A DNA stretch of 64,000 nucleotides from Gemmatales bacterium. GTDB taxonomy: Bacteria > Planctomycetota > Planctomycetia > Gemmatales > Gemmataceae. The notes below the pieces were generated by a model that was not told the origin of the DNA, ran no database searches, and saw nothing but the letters and a program-made list of their open reading frames with translations. The position numbers and the translations under genes are program-made. Positions 55,083-63,493 of the stretch are shown piece after piece. Position 1 is the first letter of the stretch; each line of letters starts with the position of its first letter. The DNA lies in assembly GCA_026004675.1 (NCBI GenBank), contig BPJP01000003.1, forward strand, positions 372,001 through 436,000. Reading direction: 5' to 3'.

Positions 55083-56661
55083 CTCATCTCGCCTTGCCGG
55101 CTTCTCTCTTCTCTGGCGGCCGGAGACCGGTATCTTTCTGGGTTTCTGGTTGTTTCTGATGGTTTTCGCTCGGGAACGGCTGTTTCTCGATCCTGGAACA
55201 TTCTGGCACACGCGATGCGGGCAAATCATGCTCGACGAAGGCCGCCTCATTCGCCACGACCCTTTCAGCTTTTCTTTTCCGCAACACCCCTGGTTGCCGC
55301 ATCAGTGGCTTGGCGAATGCTTGATGGCTTTTCTGTATCGTCTCGGCGAGTGGGACACCCTGCTGCTTGCTGCCGTCACCACACTCGCAGGCTTATATAG
55401 CTGGCTGGCTCATCGGCTGATTCGCACAGGCTGGCACTGGTCGTTGGCTCTTGGCTTGACGGTCCTCGTTTTCGCCGCCAGTTCCTCCCACTTTCACACG
55501 CGGCCGCATTTGGCAACCATGGTCTTTTTCGGGCTGACAGTCGCTTCCCTTTTCGACGTAGAAAAAGAACGGATTCGCGTGGCCCGCCTGTTCTGGCTTG
55601 TGCCGATCTACGCATTGTGGACCAACCTGCACGGCGGTATGCTCGGAGGTCTCGCCACGATTGGTCTGGTATGGATCGGTTGGTGTGCTGCTCGTCTTCT
55701 TAATTGGCCGCAACCTCTCAAAAGTTGGCGCGATGTCCTGGTTGTCGCTCTGATCATCTTGCTGTGCGGCCTGGCGGCGCTGGCCAATCCCTATGGCTGG
55801 CAGTTGCCCCAAGTCTGGCTGACGATTATGCGCCTCCCCAGCCTGACGACGATCATCGACGAACACAAACCCCTGCCTCTGAATGAAGCGGACGGCATTT
55901 TGATCTTGCTGCTGGCCGGCATCTATCTTGTCGTCCTGTTCGGCATGCGCTCTTGGAAGGAGGTCCGTACGAGTTGGCTCGTGCCGCTGGCCTGGCTGTA
56001 CCTCGCCTGGACGCGAGTACGTCACGGCCCTTTATTCAGCATCGCAGCTGGCCTGGCAATCGCGGAGATGTTCCCCTTCACCCGTTATGCGGATGCCATC
56101 GTCAAAAAAGGAAGCGATTTGTTTGTACCCCCACCACCACAAACCGCACGGCCAGACTGGCGAGCTTCCTTGTTGCCGGCAACGCTTCCCGCTCTCATCG
56201 TCGGCGTGGCTTTATGCCTGCAGATAGCCGGTATTGAAGTCCCCGTTTTAGGCCGACATTGGGCGCGGCTGGACACGAGCCGCTGGCCCACCCAACTGGC
56301 ACAACAACTACGAAACTTTCCGCCCGGCACGCCCATCTTCAACGACCTGAACTTTGGCGGTTATTTGATCTTCTTTACTCCTAATTTGCGCGTGTTCATT
56401 GACGACCGGTGCGAACTTTACGGCAACGACTTCCTGCTCCGCTACAGTCGAACACTCGATGACCCGGACGTTTTGCCTCGCCAGTTCGAACGATGGCAAA
56501 AGCAATATCCGTTCGACCTGGCCCTGGTGCGCACCGGCACGCCGATCGATCATTTTCTCTCCGATCCTCGAAATGGCTGGGATTGCCTGGGTCGCACGGA
56601 ACCCGCAGCGCTTTACCGCAGACGACAAACGACCCAAGAACAAGCCACGAGCGAGAATTAA
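55060..56661 (+). CDS. Polytopic membrane protein, GT-C-like
   Basis: This 533-residue protein has about ten helices and begins with RLFLDPGTFWHTRCGQIMLD followed by HPWLPHQWLGECLMAFLY. That loop pattern is seen in planctomycete and acidobacterial homologues of oligosaccharyl- or polyprenyl-sugar transferases. A soluble C-terminal part (FNDLNFGGYLIFFTPNLRVF, FIDDRCELYGNDF) follows the last helix. The exact reaction is unknown. It overlaps the GT87-like gene, so both probably serve one glycosylation task. Its stop shares bases with the convergent DUF1570 stop. Confidence 0.72.
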   Translation: MRIEPATDSSRLAGFSLLWRPETGIFLGFWLFLMVFARERLFLDPGTFWHTRCGQIMLDEGRLIRHDPFSFSFPQHPWLPHQWLGECLMAFLYRLGEWDTLLLAAVTTLAGLYSWLAHRLIRTGWHWSLALGLTVLVFAASSSHFHTRPHLATMVFFGLTVASLFDVEKERIRVARLFWLVPIYALWTNLHGGMLGGLATIGLVWIGWCAARLLNWPQPLKSWRDVLVVALIILLCGLAALANPYGWQLPQVWLTIMRLPSLTTIIDEHKPLPLNEADGILILLLAGIYLVVLFGMRSWKEVRTSWLVPLAWLYLAWTRVRHGPLFSIAAGLAIAEMFPFTRYADAIVKKGSDLFVPPPPQTARPDWRASLLPATLPALIVGVALCLQIAGIEVPVLGRHWARLDTSRWPTQLAQQLRNFPPGTPIFNDLNFGGYLIFFTPNLRVFIDDRCELYGNDFLLRYSRTLDDPDVLPRQFERWQKQYPFDLALVRTGTPIDHFLSDPRNGWDCLGRTEPAALYRRRQTTQEQATSEN

Positions 56662-58010
56662 CGCCTGGGTTTGTATGCCGTGCCGTCGTAGCGCAGGCCG
56701 CGCAAAAAAATGTGGTATTCCTTTTCGAATTGCGAAATGGGTTTGCCCACGAGTTGGCGAAAGGCTTCCAAGTCGTCGGTGCCGCGCTTGAGCGATTCGA
56801 CGTAGCGATGCATCTGGGGTTTGCCCAGCAGCTTCTGGTCGAACGTGAGATAGAAAGCTAGCGCCCAGGAATTGAAATAATACCGATCGGAAACTTCTTT
56901 TTCATTGGCATGGGCGACCAGAAAATCTTTGGCTCCGGAGCGGAGCAATGTGGAAAGGGGCAGCAATTCCCCTTTGCGCGCCGCTTCGTGCACCTGTTGC
57001 AGGCGAACGCGATCGACATGCCCGACGCGCAATTCGTCTGCCTCGACAATTGCCGTTTCGAAAATCTGTGCCAGTCCTTCGTTCAACCAGCGCGGCACGG
57101 CTGTTTCGCTGGGATGATAGACGAAGTTGGCCAGATAGGCGTGAAAGGCCTCGTGATACAGCGTCCGAAAAAGCTCGTGGGTCACCTCGGCGAAAAGCTG
57201 ATCGTTTTTCTTGTTGTAAAGGTAAATTTTATTCCGCGTCTGCGCGATTCTGGTGCGGACAAAGGCGGGGACTGCCCCAAATTTTCGAATCAATTCTTGC
57301 TCCTGCCTGGCGAGGTCGGCAAGGATCTTGCGATGTTTTTGCCGTACACGTTCCAGTTCGTCGCCCCATTCCTGTAATTCCGAGGCGCAAACCACCTGGT
57401 TCCGCTGCATGTCGTAAAACGCGGGATTCAGAATGTTCCTTCCTTGCGCTTGCAACAGTTTTCGGTATTCCGCCAGCGAACGCGCCAGGATGATCGAGGT
57501 TGGTTCTGCCTGTTTCCGCCGGGGAGGCAAATATTGCGTGTACGCCAGGTAGATCTGCTCCAAACGAACCGCCGCCCGGCGAACGGTATCTTCCTGGGCA
57601 TTGGACAACAATATGAAATAGGTGGAACGGTATTCGAAGGCATCCTGTTTTTTGTCCACCCACTTGGCCATTTGGAGTTTGAGTTCCTCCATTTTGGCCA
57701 GTTCGCCTTTGCCGGTCGGATCGAGTTTTGCGAGCTTTTCCGCCAGTTCGGCTCTTTCCTCTTTGCTCAGCCGGACGATGCGGAGGATTTCATCCTTGGC
57801 GATCGTCGTGGTGATGACCACGGTCGGCGTACCGGGGCTTCGGCGAACGTTGCGAAACCGGACATCTTCATCCGATTCGTCGAGGACAATGCCTTTTAGA
57901 ACGTTGCCATTTTTCAAATAAAGTTCATCGTATTTCCAGTTATCGGCGGCTCGCGCCGTCAGCGAGAAAGAAAAAGCCGCCGAAAACAATATCACCATTC
58001 GAGATACCAT
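56658..58010 (-). CDS. DUF1570 metalloprotease-like exported protein
   Basis: ATG 58010 is chosen because GGAGG precedes it by seven bases and a signal peptide follows directly (MVSRMVILFSAAFSFSLTAR). A longer frame reaches 58061. The 450 residues contain a gluzincin-style zinc site: HEAFHAYLANF, then PRWLNEGLAQIFE supplying the third ligand Glu. DUF1570 proteins are widespread in planctomycetes, and activity is inferred from HExxH only. The N-terminal part (GNVLKGIVLDESDEDVRFRN) is a small SH3-like stretch. Confidence 0.85.
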   Translation of the reverse strand: MVSRMVILFSAAFSFSLTARAADNWKYDELYLKNGNVLKGIVLDESDEDVRFRNVRRSPGTPTVVITTTIAKDEILRIVRLSKEERAELAEKLAKLDPTGKGELAKMEELKLQMAKWVDKKQDAFEYRSTYFILLSNAQEDTVRRAAVRLEQIYLAYTQYLPPRRKQAEPTSIILARSLAEYRKLLQAQGRNILNPAFYDMQRNQVVCASELQEWGDELERVRQKHRKILADLARQEQELIRKFGAVPAFVRTRIAQTRNKIYLYNKKNDQLFAEVTHELFRTLYHEAFHAYLANFVYHPSETAVPRWLNEGLAQIFETAIVEADELRVGHVDRVRLQQVHEAARKGELLPLSTLLRSGAKDFLVAHANEKEVSDRYYFNSWALAFYLTFDQKLLGKPQMHRYVESLKRGTDDLEAFRQLVGKPISQFEKEYHIFLRGLRYDGTAYKPRR

Positions 58011-58280
58011 CGCCGAGCCTCCAAGCCGGTAGCGAACGGAATTGGCGGTCGCAAAAGGCACTATAACATTGGCAGCCTGCCCTTGCCAAGAAGGTAGTCA
58101 GGTACAATATTCACGCGACACCGCATTGACGGCGATGATGTCGGTGGCGCAGAGAATGACCTGGAGTGTAAGATGTGCCTGCCGTGTCGGGAATCTCGGC
58201 GATCCGCCTTGACAGGGAACCTTTCGTGCAGAATCATGCTCGAATGAATGAAATGATACCAGGCACGATGAAAGGGACGC

Positions 58281-59849
58281 ATGTCAGAACGAAAGCGCTT
58301 TTATTTGACGACGGCCATCGATTATCCCAACAGCCGACCTCATATTGGCACTGCCTTTGAAAAACTCGGGGCGGACGTACAAGCTCGTTACCGTCGCATG
58401 CAGGGATACGACGTTCATTTCCTGATGGGCAACGACGAGAACACCATCAAAGTTGCCAAACGGGCCAAGGAATTGAATCAGTCCCCAAAAGCATATTGCG
58501 ACGAAATGGCCAGACAATTCCGCGAGGTGTGGGACGCTCTCGAAATCAGTTACGATGATTTCATTCAGACCAGCGAGCCGAGGCATCATACCGGCTGCAA
58601 GAAATTCATCCAGACTGTCTACGACAACGGTTATATCTACCGCGGCCAATATGAAGGTCTTTATTGTGATGGCTGCGAATCGTTCAAAACGGAAAAAGAA
58701 CTGGTCGACGGCAAATGCCCCAACCATCTGGTTCCTGCCGAAAAACGCAGCGAGCCTTGCTACTACTTCGCCCTGTCGAGATTCCAAGAACAACTTCTAG
58801 AGTTTTACGATCAGAACCCCGACTTCATCCAGCCGGAAAGCCGACGGAATGAAGTCATCAGTCTTGTTCAAAGCGGGCTGCAGGACATCAATATCACGCG
58901 CACGGGCCAGGATTGGGGTATTCCCGTCCCGTTTGCACCAGGGTTCACCATCTATGTCTGGTTCGACGCCTTGTTGAATTACATTACGGCGATCGGCTAC
59001 GGCACGGACGAACAGCGCTTCCAACAATGGTGGCCCGCCGATATCCACTTTATCGGCAAAGACATCACGCGCTTTCATTGTGCTTTATGGCCGGCGATGC
59101 TTTGGGCCGCCGGTCTGGAACCGCCACGCATGGTTTTCGGGCACGGCTTCGTCTACATGAAAAACGAAGACACCGGCGAAGCGGAAAAAATCAGCAAGTC
59201 GCTCGGCAACGTGGTCGAACCGATGAGCATCGTCACGGAGTTCAGCGCCGAGGCCTTTCGCTATTTCTTCCTTCGCGAGTGTCCTTTTCCCGGCGACGGC
59301 GAATTCGGCTGGAAACGCTTTGCGGACGTTTACAATGCCGACCTGGCGAACAATTTAGGGAACCTCTATAGCCGGGTGTTAACCCTGATCGCCCGCAACT
59401 TCGAAGGAAAGCTCCACGAAACCGCCGGCGTCGAACCCGGAGCCATCTACGGGGAGGTCGATACCGAAACGACGACGCAGCAAGTTCAAAAACACATCGA
59501 GGCATGCCAGTACAACCAGGCACTGCAACGCATCTGGCAGCAGATACTCGATCCGACCAACCAGTTCGCCGAAAAAAATGAGCCGTGGAAACTAGTCAAA
59601 TCCGACAAGGCAGCCGCTAAACACGTTTTGTTCGACATGGTCGAACAGTTGCGAATCGTCTCGATCCTGCTCAAGCCATTCTTGCCAGCTACCAGCGAGA
59701 CGATTTACAAAAGCTTCAACTTTCCCCAGCCCTGGAGCGAAGTGCGCATGGAAGACGTTTGGGTGCATTATCGGCCAGCGGAAGACGTGCGCATCACCGC
59801 AGAGATGGAAGGCGGCAAGCCCAAACCGCTGTTTCCGAAGATCAAATAA
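58281..59849 (+). CDS. metG: Methionyl-tRNA synthetase
   Basis: This 522-residue class I synthetase has the HIGH-type motif PNSRPHIGTAFEKLGAD and the KMSKS-type motif EKISKSLGN. A metal-binding insert has Cys pairs (YCDGCESFKTEKELVDGKCP). ATG 58281 follows AAAGGGA. There is no C-terminal tRNA-binding (EMAP/OB) domain, so it is the short form, ending in the anticodon-binding helices. It is convergent with the DAHP synthase gene. Confidence 0.96.
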   Translation: MSERKRFYLTTAIDYPNSRPHIGTAFEKLGADVQARYRRMQGYDVHFLMGNDENTIKVAKRAKELNQSPKAYCDEMARQFREVWDALEISYDDFIQTSEPRHHTGCKKFIQTVYDNGYIYRGQYEGLYCDGCESFKTEKELVDGKCPNHLVPAEKRSEPCYYFALSRFQEQLLEFYDQNPDFIQPESRRNEVISLVQSGLQDINITRTGQDWGIPVPFAPGFTIYVWFDALLNYITAIGYGTDEQRFQQWWPADIHFIGKDITRFHCALWPAMLWAAGLEPPRMVFGHGFVYMKNEDTGEAEKISKSLGNVVEPMSIVTEFSAEAFRYFFLRECPFPGDGEFGWKRFADVYNADLANNLGNLYSRVLTLIARNFEGKLHETAGVEPGAIYGEVDTETTTQQVQKHIEACQYNQALQRIWQQILDPTNQFAEKNEPWKLVKSDKAAAKHVLFDMVEQLRIVSILLKPFLPATSETIYKSFNFPQPWSEVRMEDVWVHYRPAEDVRITAEMEGGKPKPLFPKIK

Positions 59850-59935
59850 ATCGCCTCCGTCGCCGGCGACTATGCGACGAAGCCCGCGGAATCAAGGGGA
59901 AAGGAGGCCATTCGGACGGGGATGGGCATTTGCCG

Positions 59936-60952
59936 TCAGTTCATGGTTCGTTCGAGGGGTTTGGCCAGGGCCCGCAACTGGCCGAGCAAACGCTCGAAGG
60001 CGGTAAAGTCGAGCGATTGGGCACCATCGGAAAGTGCCCTATCAGGCTCCGGATGGATTTCGATCAACAAGCCGTCAGCCCCGGCTGCCATGGCCGCCAA
60101 GGCCATTGGCGGCACGTAATCTCGCTTGCCGGTCCCGTGGCTCGGGTCGACGACAATTGGCAAATGAGATAGTTTCTTGACCGGCGGAACAACTGACAGG
60201 TCGAGGGTATTTCGGCTATGGTCGGAAAAGGTTCGCACGCCTCGTTCGCAGAGGACGACGTTGTAGTTGCCGCCGGCCATGACGTATTCGGCTGACATCA
60301 GCCACTCTTCAAGCGTTGCCGCCATGCCACGTTTGAGAAGCACGGGTTTGCGCGCCTTGCCGACACGTTTCAGCAAGCTGAAGTTCTGCATGTTCCGGGC
60401 GCCGATCTGTATGATGTCGGCAACTTCCTCGACCGCGTCGGCATTTTCCGTGTCCAGCAATTCGGTGACGATGCCTATTCCCGTCCTTTCGCGGGCGCGG
60501 TCGAGGATTTTCAGACCTGCGAGGCCCATTCCCTGGAACGAATACGGACTGGTGCGCGGCTTGAATGCCCCGGCACGCATGAGCCGAACGCCCCGCGCCA
60601 TCAAAAACTCGGCCGTCCGCAGAATCATCTCTTCGGACTCCACCGAGCACGGACCAGCGATAACCGTGAACGTTCCTGGCCCGATGGTGGTTTGCGGCAA
60701 CTTGACGTATGTATCGTCCAGATGCATTTCCCGGCTGGCCAGCTTGTAGGGCTTGGTCACTCGAATCAGCTCCAACACGCCGGGCAGAACCTCGAGCCGA
60801 CGAGGATCGACCGCTCCGGTGTTTCCAGTAATGCCGATCGCAGTGCGCAGCGCGCCGGGCATCGGATGGGGAGTCAGGTTCATTCGTTTGACTTCGGCGA
60901 CCACGCGGTCAATATCTTCCGCGCTCGCCTGTTTGTGCATGACAACAAGCAT
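59936..60952 (-). CDS. aroF: 3-deoxy-7-phosphoheptulonate (DAHP) synthase
   Basis: ATG 60952 gives 338 residues; an upstream TTG at 61015 is possible. An N-terminal ferredoxin-like regulatory segment (VVMHKQASAEDIDRVVAEVK) precedes the barrel with VIAGPCSVES, RAGAFKPRTSPYSFQG, IQIGARNMQNF, VLLKRGMAATLEEW and DPSHGTGKRDYV. This is the Thermotoga-type AroF family that condenses PEP and erythrose-4-phosphate. It feeds the AroB encoded at 17434-18513. To its right begins the mobile-element-rich edge. Confidence 0.95.
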   Translation of the reverse strand: MLVVMHKQASAEDIDRVVAEVKRMNLTPHPMPGALRTAIGITGNTGAVDPRRLEVLPGVLELIRVTKPYKLASREMHLDDTYVKLPQTTIGPGTFTVIAGPCSVESEEMILRTAEFLMARGVRLMRAGAFKPRTSPYSFQGMGLAGLKILDRARERTGIGIVTELLDTENADAVEEVADIIQIGARNMQNFSLLKRVGKARKPVLLKRGMAATLEEWLMSAEYVMAGGNYNVVLCERGVRTFSDHSRNTLDLSVVPPVKKLSHLPIVVDPSHGTGKRDYVPPMALAAMAAGADGLLIEIHPEPDRALSDGAQSLDFTAFERLLGQLRALAKPLERTMN

Positions 60953-61062
60953 GGTGCGACTTTGCTTTGGCTTCCAGTCGGGTTGCGTGGTTGAGGCCAA
61001 CAAATTGCGTTGCACCCACCGGTAGGTTAATCTATCAGGTTGGCAAATGTTTTTTAAGTCCC

Positions 61063-61257
61063 GTGCCGAACCACCATGCCGTGAAGGAAAAACACGCGGA
61101 AGTCTTGAACTACTTCAAGAAGAACAAGCACCGAATGGCCTAACTGAAATATCTGGCTAAAGGCTGGGCCATTGGATCGGGTGCGATCGAGTCGGCATGC
61201 AAGACGGTGGTTGGCCAACGGCTGAAGCTGGCCGGCATGCGCTGGCGTGGCTACGGC
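61063..61257 (+). pseudogene. ISKra4-type transposase C-terminal remnant
   Basis: The plus-strand frame contains AEVLNYFKKNKHRMA, an in-frame TAA (61141-61143), then LKYLAKGWAIGSGAIESACK and TVVGQRLKLAGMRW, which is the C-terminal hallmark of ISKra4-family DDE transposases. Only this tail is present and it carries a stop, so the element is dead. No terminal inverted repeat was recognised. It marks the start of a decayed mobile region. Confidence 0.75.
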
Positions 61258-61629
61258 ACGGACCTCACGAAGAGCGCAGGCCAAGGCAACCTGATATATG
61301 CGATGAGGGTGGACGAGAAAATCCCGCTGACCAATTACAGGGAACACGAATCAACGCGGACTACGTTCACATCAGTTCCTTACACAGCGGTTTCAACACC
61401 TTCCCCAGTTTTTCCACTCGCGGATGGAGTTCATTTAGTTTTTTCTTCACGGCAGTGTGGATTTCTTCCCATTCGGGTTCCTTGTCGTTAGGCCATTCCA
61501 ACACCACCTCGGGATCTGAAACAGGGTCGGCGCATCACAGATCGCCTGAATTATTGCGGCCGGGTTGATTTCGTCAAGGGGCCTTGCTTATGATTCTCCA
61601 GGAACACATCCGTTTTTTGGAGAAGAGAC
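61258..61629. other. Decayed region between two transposase remnants
   Basis: No intact gene is visible in these 372 bases. On the minus strand a short frame at 61367-61507 (from GTG) encodes about 46 residues of charged, helical sequence (WPNDKEPEWEEIHTAVKKKL), unlike shadow sequence in style, perhaps the tail of a lost gene. I cannot assign it. TTTGGAG at 61614-61620 may serve as ribosome-binding site for the next fragment. Confidence 0.3.
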
Positions 61630-61965
61630 ATGGCCGTATCTTCCTTAACCATCAAACAACACTTTCGCAAACTTCGTGACCCGCGCCGCCGGCATCGCCG
61701 ACTCCACCACCTCATGGATATCATCACCATCGCCATCTGTGCCGTCATCGCCGGTGCTTCCAACTGGAAACAGATCGAGGCCTTTGGCCGGCAACGCGAG
61801 CGTTGGCTCCGCCGCTTTCTGGCTCTGGCCAACGGCATCCCTGCGCACGACACCTTCCAACGCGTCTTTGCCCGACTCGATCCGGTCGCTTTTCAGGTTT
61901 GCTTCCGTGATTGGCTGATCAACCTGGCCGACGCTGTCGACATCAAACAGATTCCTGCAAGGTGA
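61630..61965 (+). pseudogene. ISAs1-family transposase, N-terminal fragment
   Basis: From ATG 61630 the 111 codons read LRDPRRRHRRLHHLMDIITI, AICAVIAGASNWKQIEAFG, NGIPAHDTFQRVFARLDP, the N-terminal (DDE_Tnp_1-associated) domain of ISAs1 transposases. The frame stops after AVDIKQIPAR, just where the IDGK segment with the first catalytic Asp should begin. More than half of the transposase is thus missing and it cannot be active. Confidence 0.82.
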
Positions 61966-62133
61966 TCGACGCCACAGACGCCCAGCGTAAACGGCCCATT
62001 TATGAGCATGCGGACGATTTCAAAAAGTATTTGCAGAACAAGGGCCGAAGACGTATCCACGTCAGCGTCCGTATCATGCAAATTGAGAAGATCATCGCCG
62101 AACGCAATTGGAAATTCAGCGGCGAGATCACCA
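61966..62133 (+). other. Unassigned coding-like fragment at the IS junction
   Basis: The plus frame open from 61911 contains VIDATDAQRKRPIYEHADDF and RIMQIEKIIAERNWKFSGE without a normal start. It abuts the truncated ISAs1 fragment and runs to the end of the minus-strand gene at 62134. It may be another transposase scrap joined by rearrangement. I do not recognise the family. Confidence 0.3.
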
Positions 62134-62577
62134 CTAAGCCTCTCCTTTCAAAACGGCTTGGCGATTTGGACTGTGGGCAATGTTTGAGAGGAACAATCCA
62201 AAGTCAAAGTCTTCGTTCTCAGTGAACGCTGTCGGGTCACCTTCGATTGGTTTGGATGCTAGAGCGTATTCGAGTCTGACATGTTCACGACCACTTACCA
62301 CAAGTGACAGGCAACGCTTTTCAGGTGGGCCATCCACCAAAATCTCAATATCGTCTGACAATCTGATTTGCGTTTCGCCAATACGCACGAATATCTCATC
62401 ATGGGAGCAAAAGAGAGCGCAAAACACACCAGACAGCATCGAGAATGACCCGTCCATATTTGAAAGGCCAGGAATGTTCTCGCCCTCGGATGTCCGGCTC
62501 ACGAGCCTCCAATCGCCTGTTGTTTCATTCAATTCTACGACGTCATTGAAGCGGTCTTTACTTTGCAGCCACAACAT
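62134..62577 (-). CDS. Small acidic protein downstream of a toxin tip, candidate immunity protein
   Basis: This 147-residue protein starts at ATG 62577 with GGAG nine bases upstream, ten bases past the stop of the toxin-tip gene, so both should be on one transcript. It is acidic, has no signal peptide, and shows beta-like stretches (DEIFVRIGETQIRLSDDIEI) with Trp-rich beginnings. I do not recognise a family. Size, acidity and position fit a cognate immunity protein, which is inference only. Its end abuts the IS remnants. Confidence 0.6.
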   Translation of the reverse strand: MLWLQSKDRFNDVVELNETTGDWRLVSRTSEGENIPGLSNMDGSFSMLSGVFCALFCSHDEIFVRIGETQIRLSDDIEILVDGPPEKRCLSLVVSGREHVRLEYALASKPIEGDPTAFTENEDFDFGLFLSNIAHSPNRQAVLKGEA

Positions 62578-62586
62578 CGAGTACTC

Positions 62587-63183
62587 CTAAAATTCAAGGT
62601 CGGCACCGCCAGCACGGCTGGCACTTTCGATAATCTGTCCCCATGTTTTTCCTCCCGGGCCACGCAGCCACTCGATGGTCGGTCCCAGCTTGTCTCCGTA
62701 CTTCTCAAGGTTCCGAGCGTAAATCTGTGCGAGCTTGTCTGGCGGCGTTAGGTCTTTGAATCGTATGGCTATTGCACGCCGTTCAGCATGGAGGATTCGA
62801 GCGATTTCCTCAGAACTCTTACCAGCTTGCCGTAGAGCTTGCCCCTGATAGCGAAGCCCGTACACAGAAGTCACATATTGCTGCCTTAGCGGAGGAAGAC
62901 TGGCAAACTTCTCAGGGTCAAGCCCCATTTGACGGGCGGCAAAGCGAGGGTCGTATTCAACGAGGCCAGTACCTCTTGCTGGACCAACTTCGCCCGCCAG
63001 CAACCGGCCTTTTCTTGCGCGAACGTAAGCATCCAGCTCCGCCCTGCTATTGAAATACAAGCCATCGAACGGGCCGAACCGCTCTTGAAGCGGGCCAGCG
63101 GGAACCAACGCATCGCTGGTTTTCCGGCTCCACCGCGCCACCGCTGCGGCGTTGACCGTGAAACCAAAGGCGCCCAGCGCCAC
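62587..63183 (-). CDS. Orphan polymorphic-toxin C-terminal module
   Basis: GTG 63183 is the only possible start, and it has no ribosome-binding site. The same frame stays open upstream to a stop at 63355-63357 with protein-like sequence (IATRSLDVASNVGISGYNVV), so the piece is a tip cut from a longer toxin. The end, EIARILHAERRAIAIRFKDL, NLEKYGDKLGPTIEWLRG and KTWGQIIESASRAGGADL, recalls C-termini I associate with Rhs-type toxins. The toxic activity is not assigned. It is followed by a small acidic gene and preceded by an Imm11-like gene, the usual layout of displaced toxin tips. Confidence 0.6.
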   Translation of the reverse strand: MALGAFGFTVNAAAVARWSRKTSDALVPAGPLQERFGPFDGLYFNSRAELDAYVRARKGRLLAGEVGPARGTGLVEYDPRFAARQMGLDPEKFASLPPLRQQYVTSVYGLRYQGQALRQAGKSSEEIARILHAERRAIAIRFKDLTPPDKLAQIYARNLEKYGDKLGPTIEWLRGPGGKTWGQIIESASRAGGADLEF

Positions 63184-63493
63184 CTGCAGCGGATTCTCAT
63201 TGCGAACGCCCTGGACAACATTGTAACCCGAGATGCCGACATTGGAAGCGACATCAAGACTGCGGGTGGCGATGCGTAATTGCCTTGTCGACAGCTTCGA
63301 AAGCCGGGTTGCCCGCAGAAAGGCGTTGGCCAGCTTCGTGCCCTTCCTCTCCCGTTATCGCTCTCGCGACCTGCTGCGACCGGCTCGACTCATGGGTATT
63401 CGTTCACGGGATTGAGTTTTCGGTACGAACAGCGTTGTTGCGATCCCGCAAGTTGGTGGCTTGCATCATCGCGGACAACACCTCCATCCGAAG

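Noticed and set aside
59859..59870. Perfect palindrome GTCGCCGGCGAC between metG and the DAHP synthase gene
   Set aside because: It has no loop or T-tract and is easily expected in GC-rich DNA, so it is not called a terminator.
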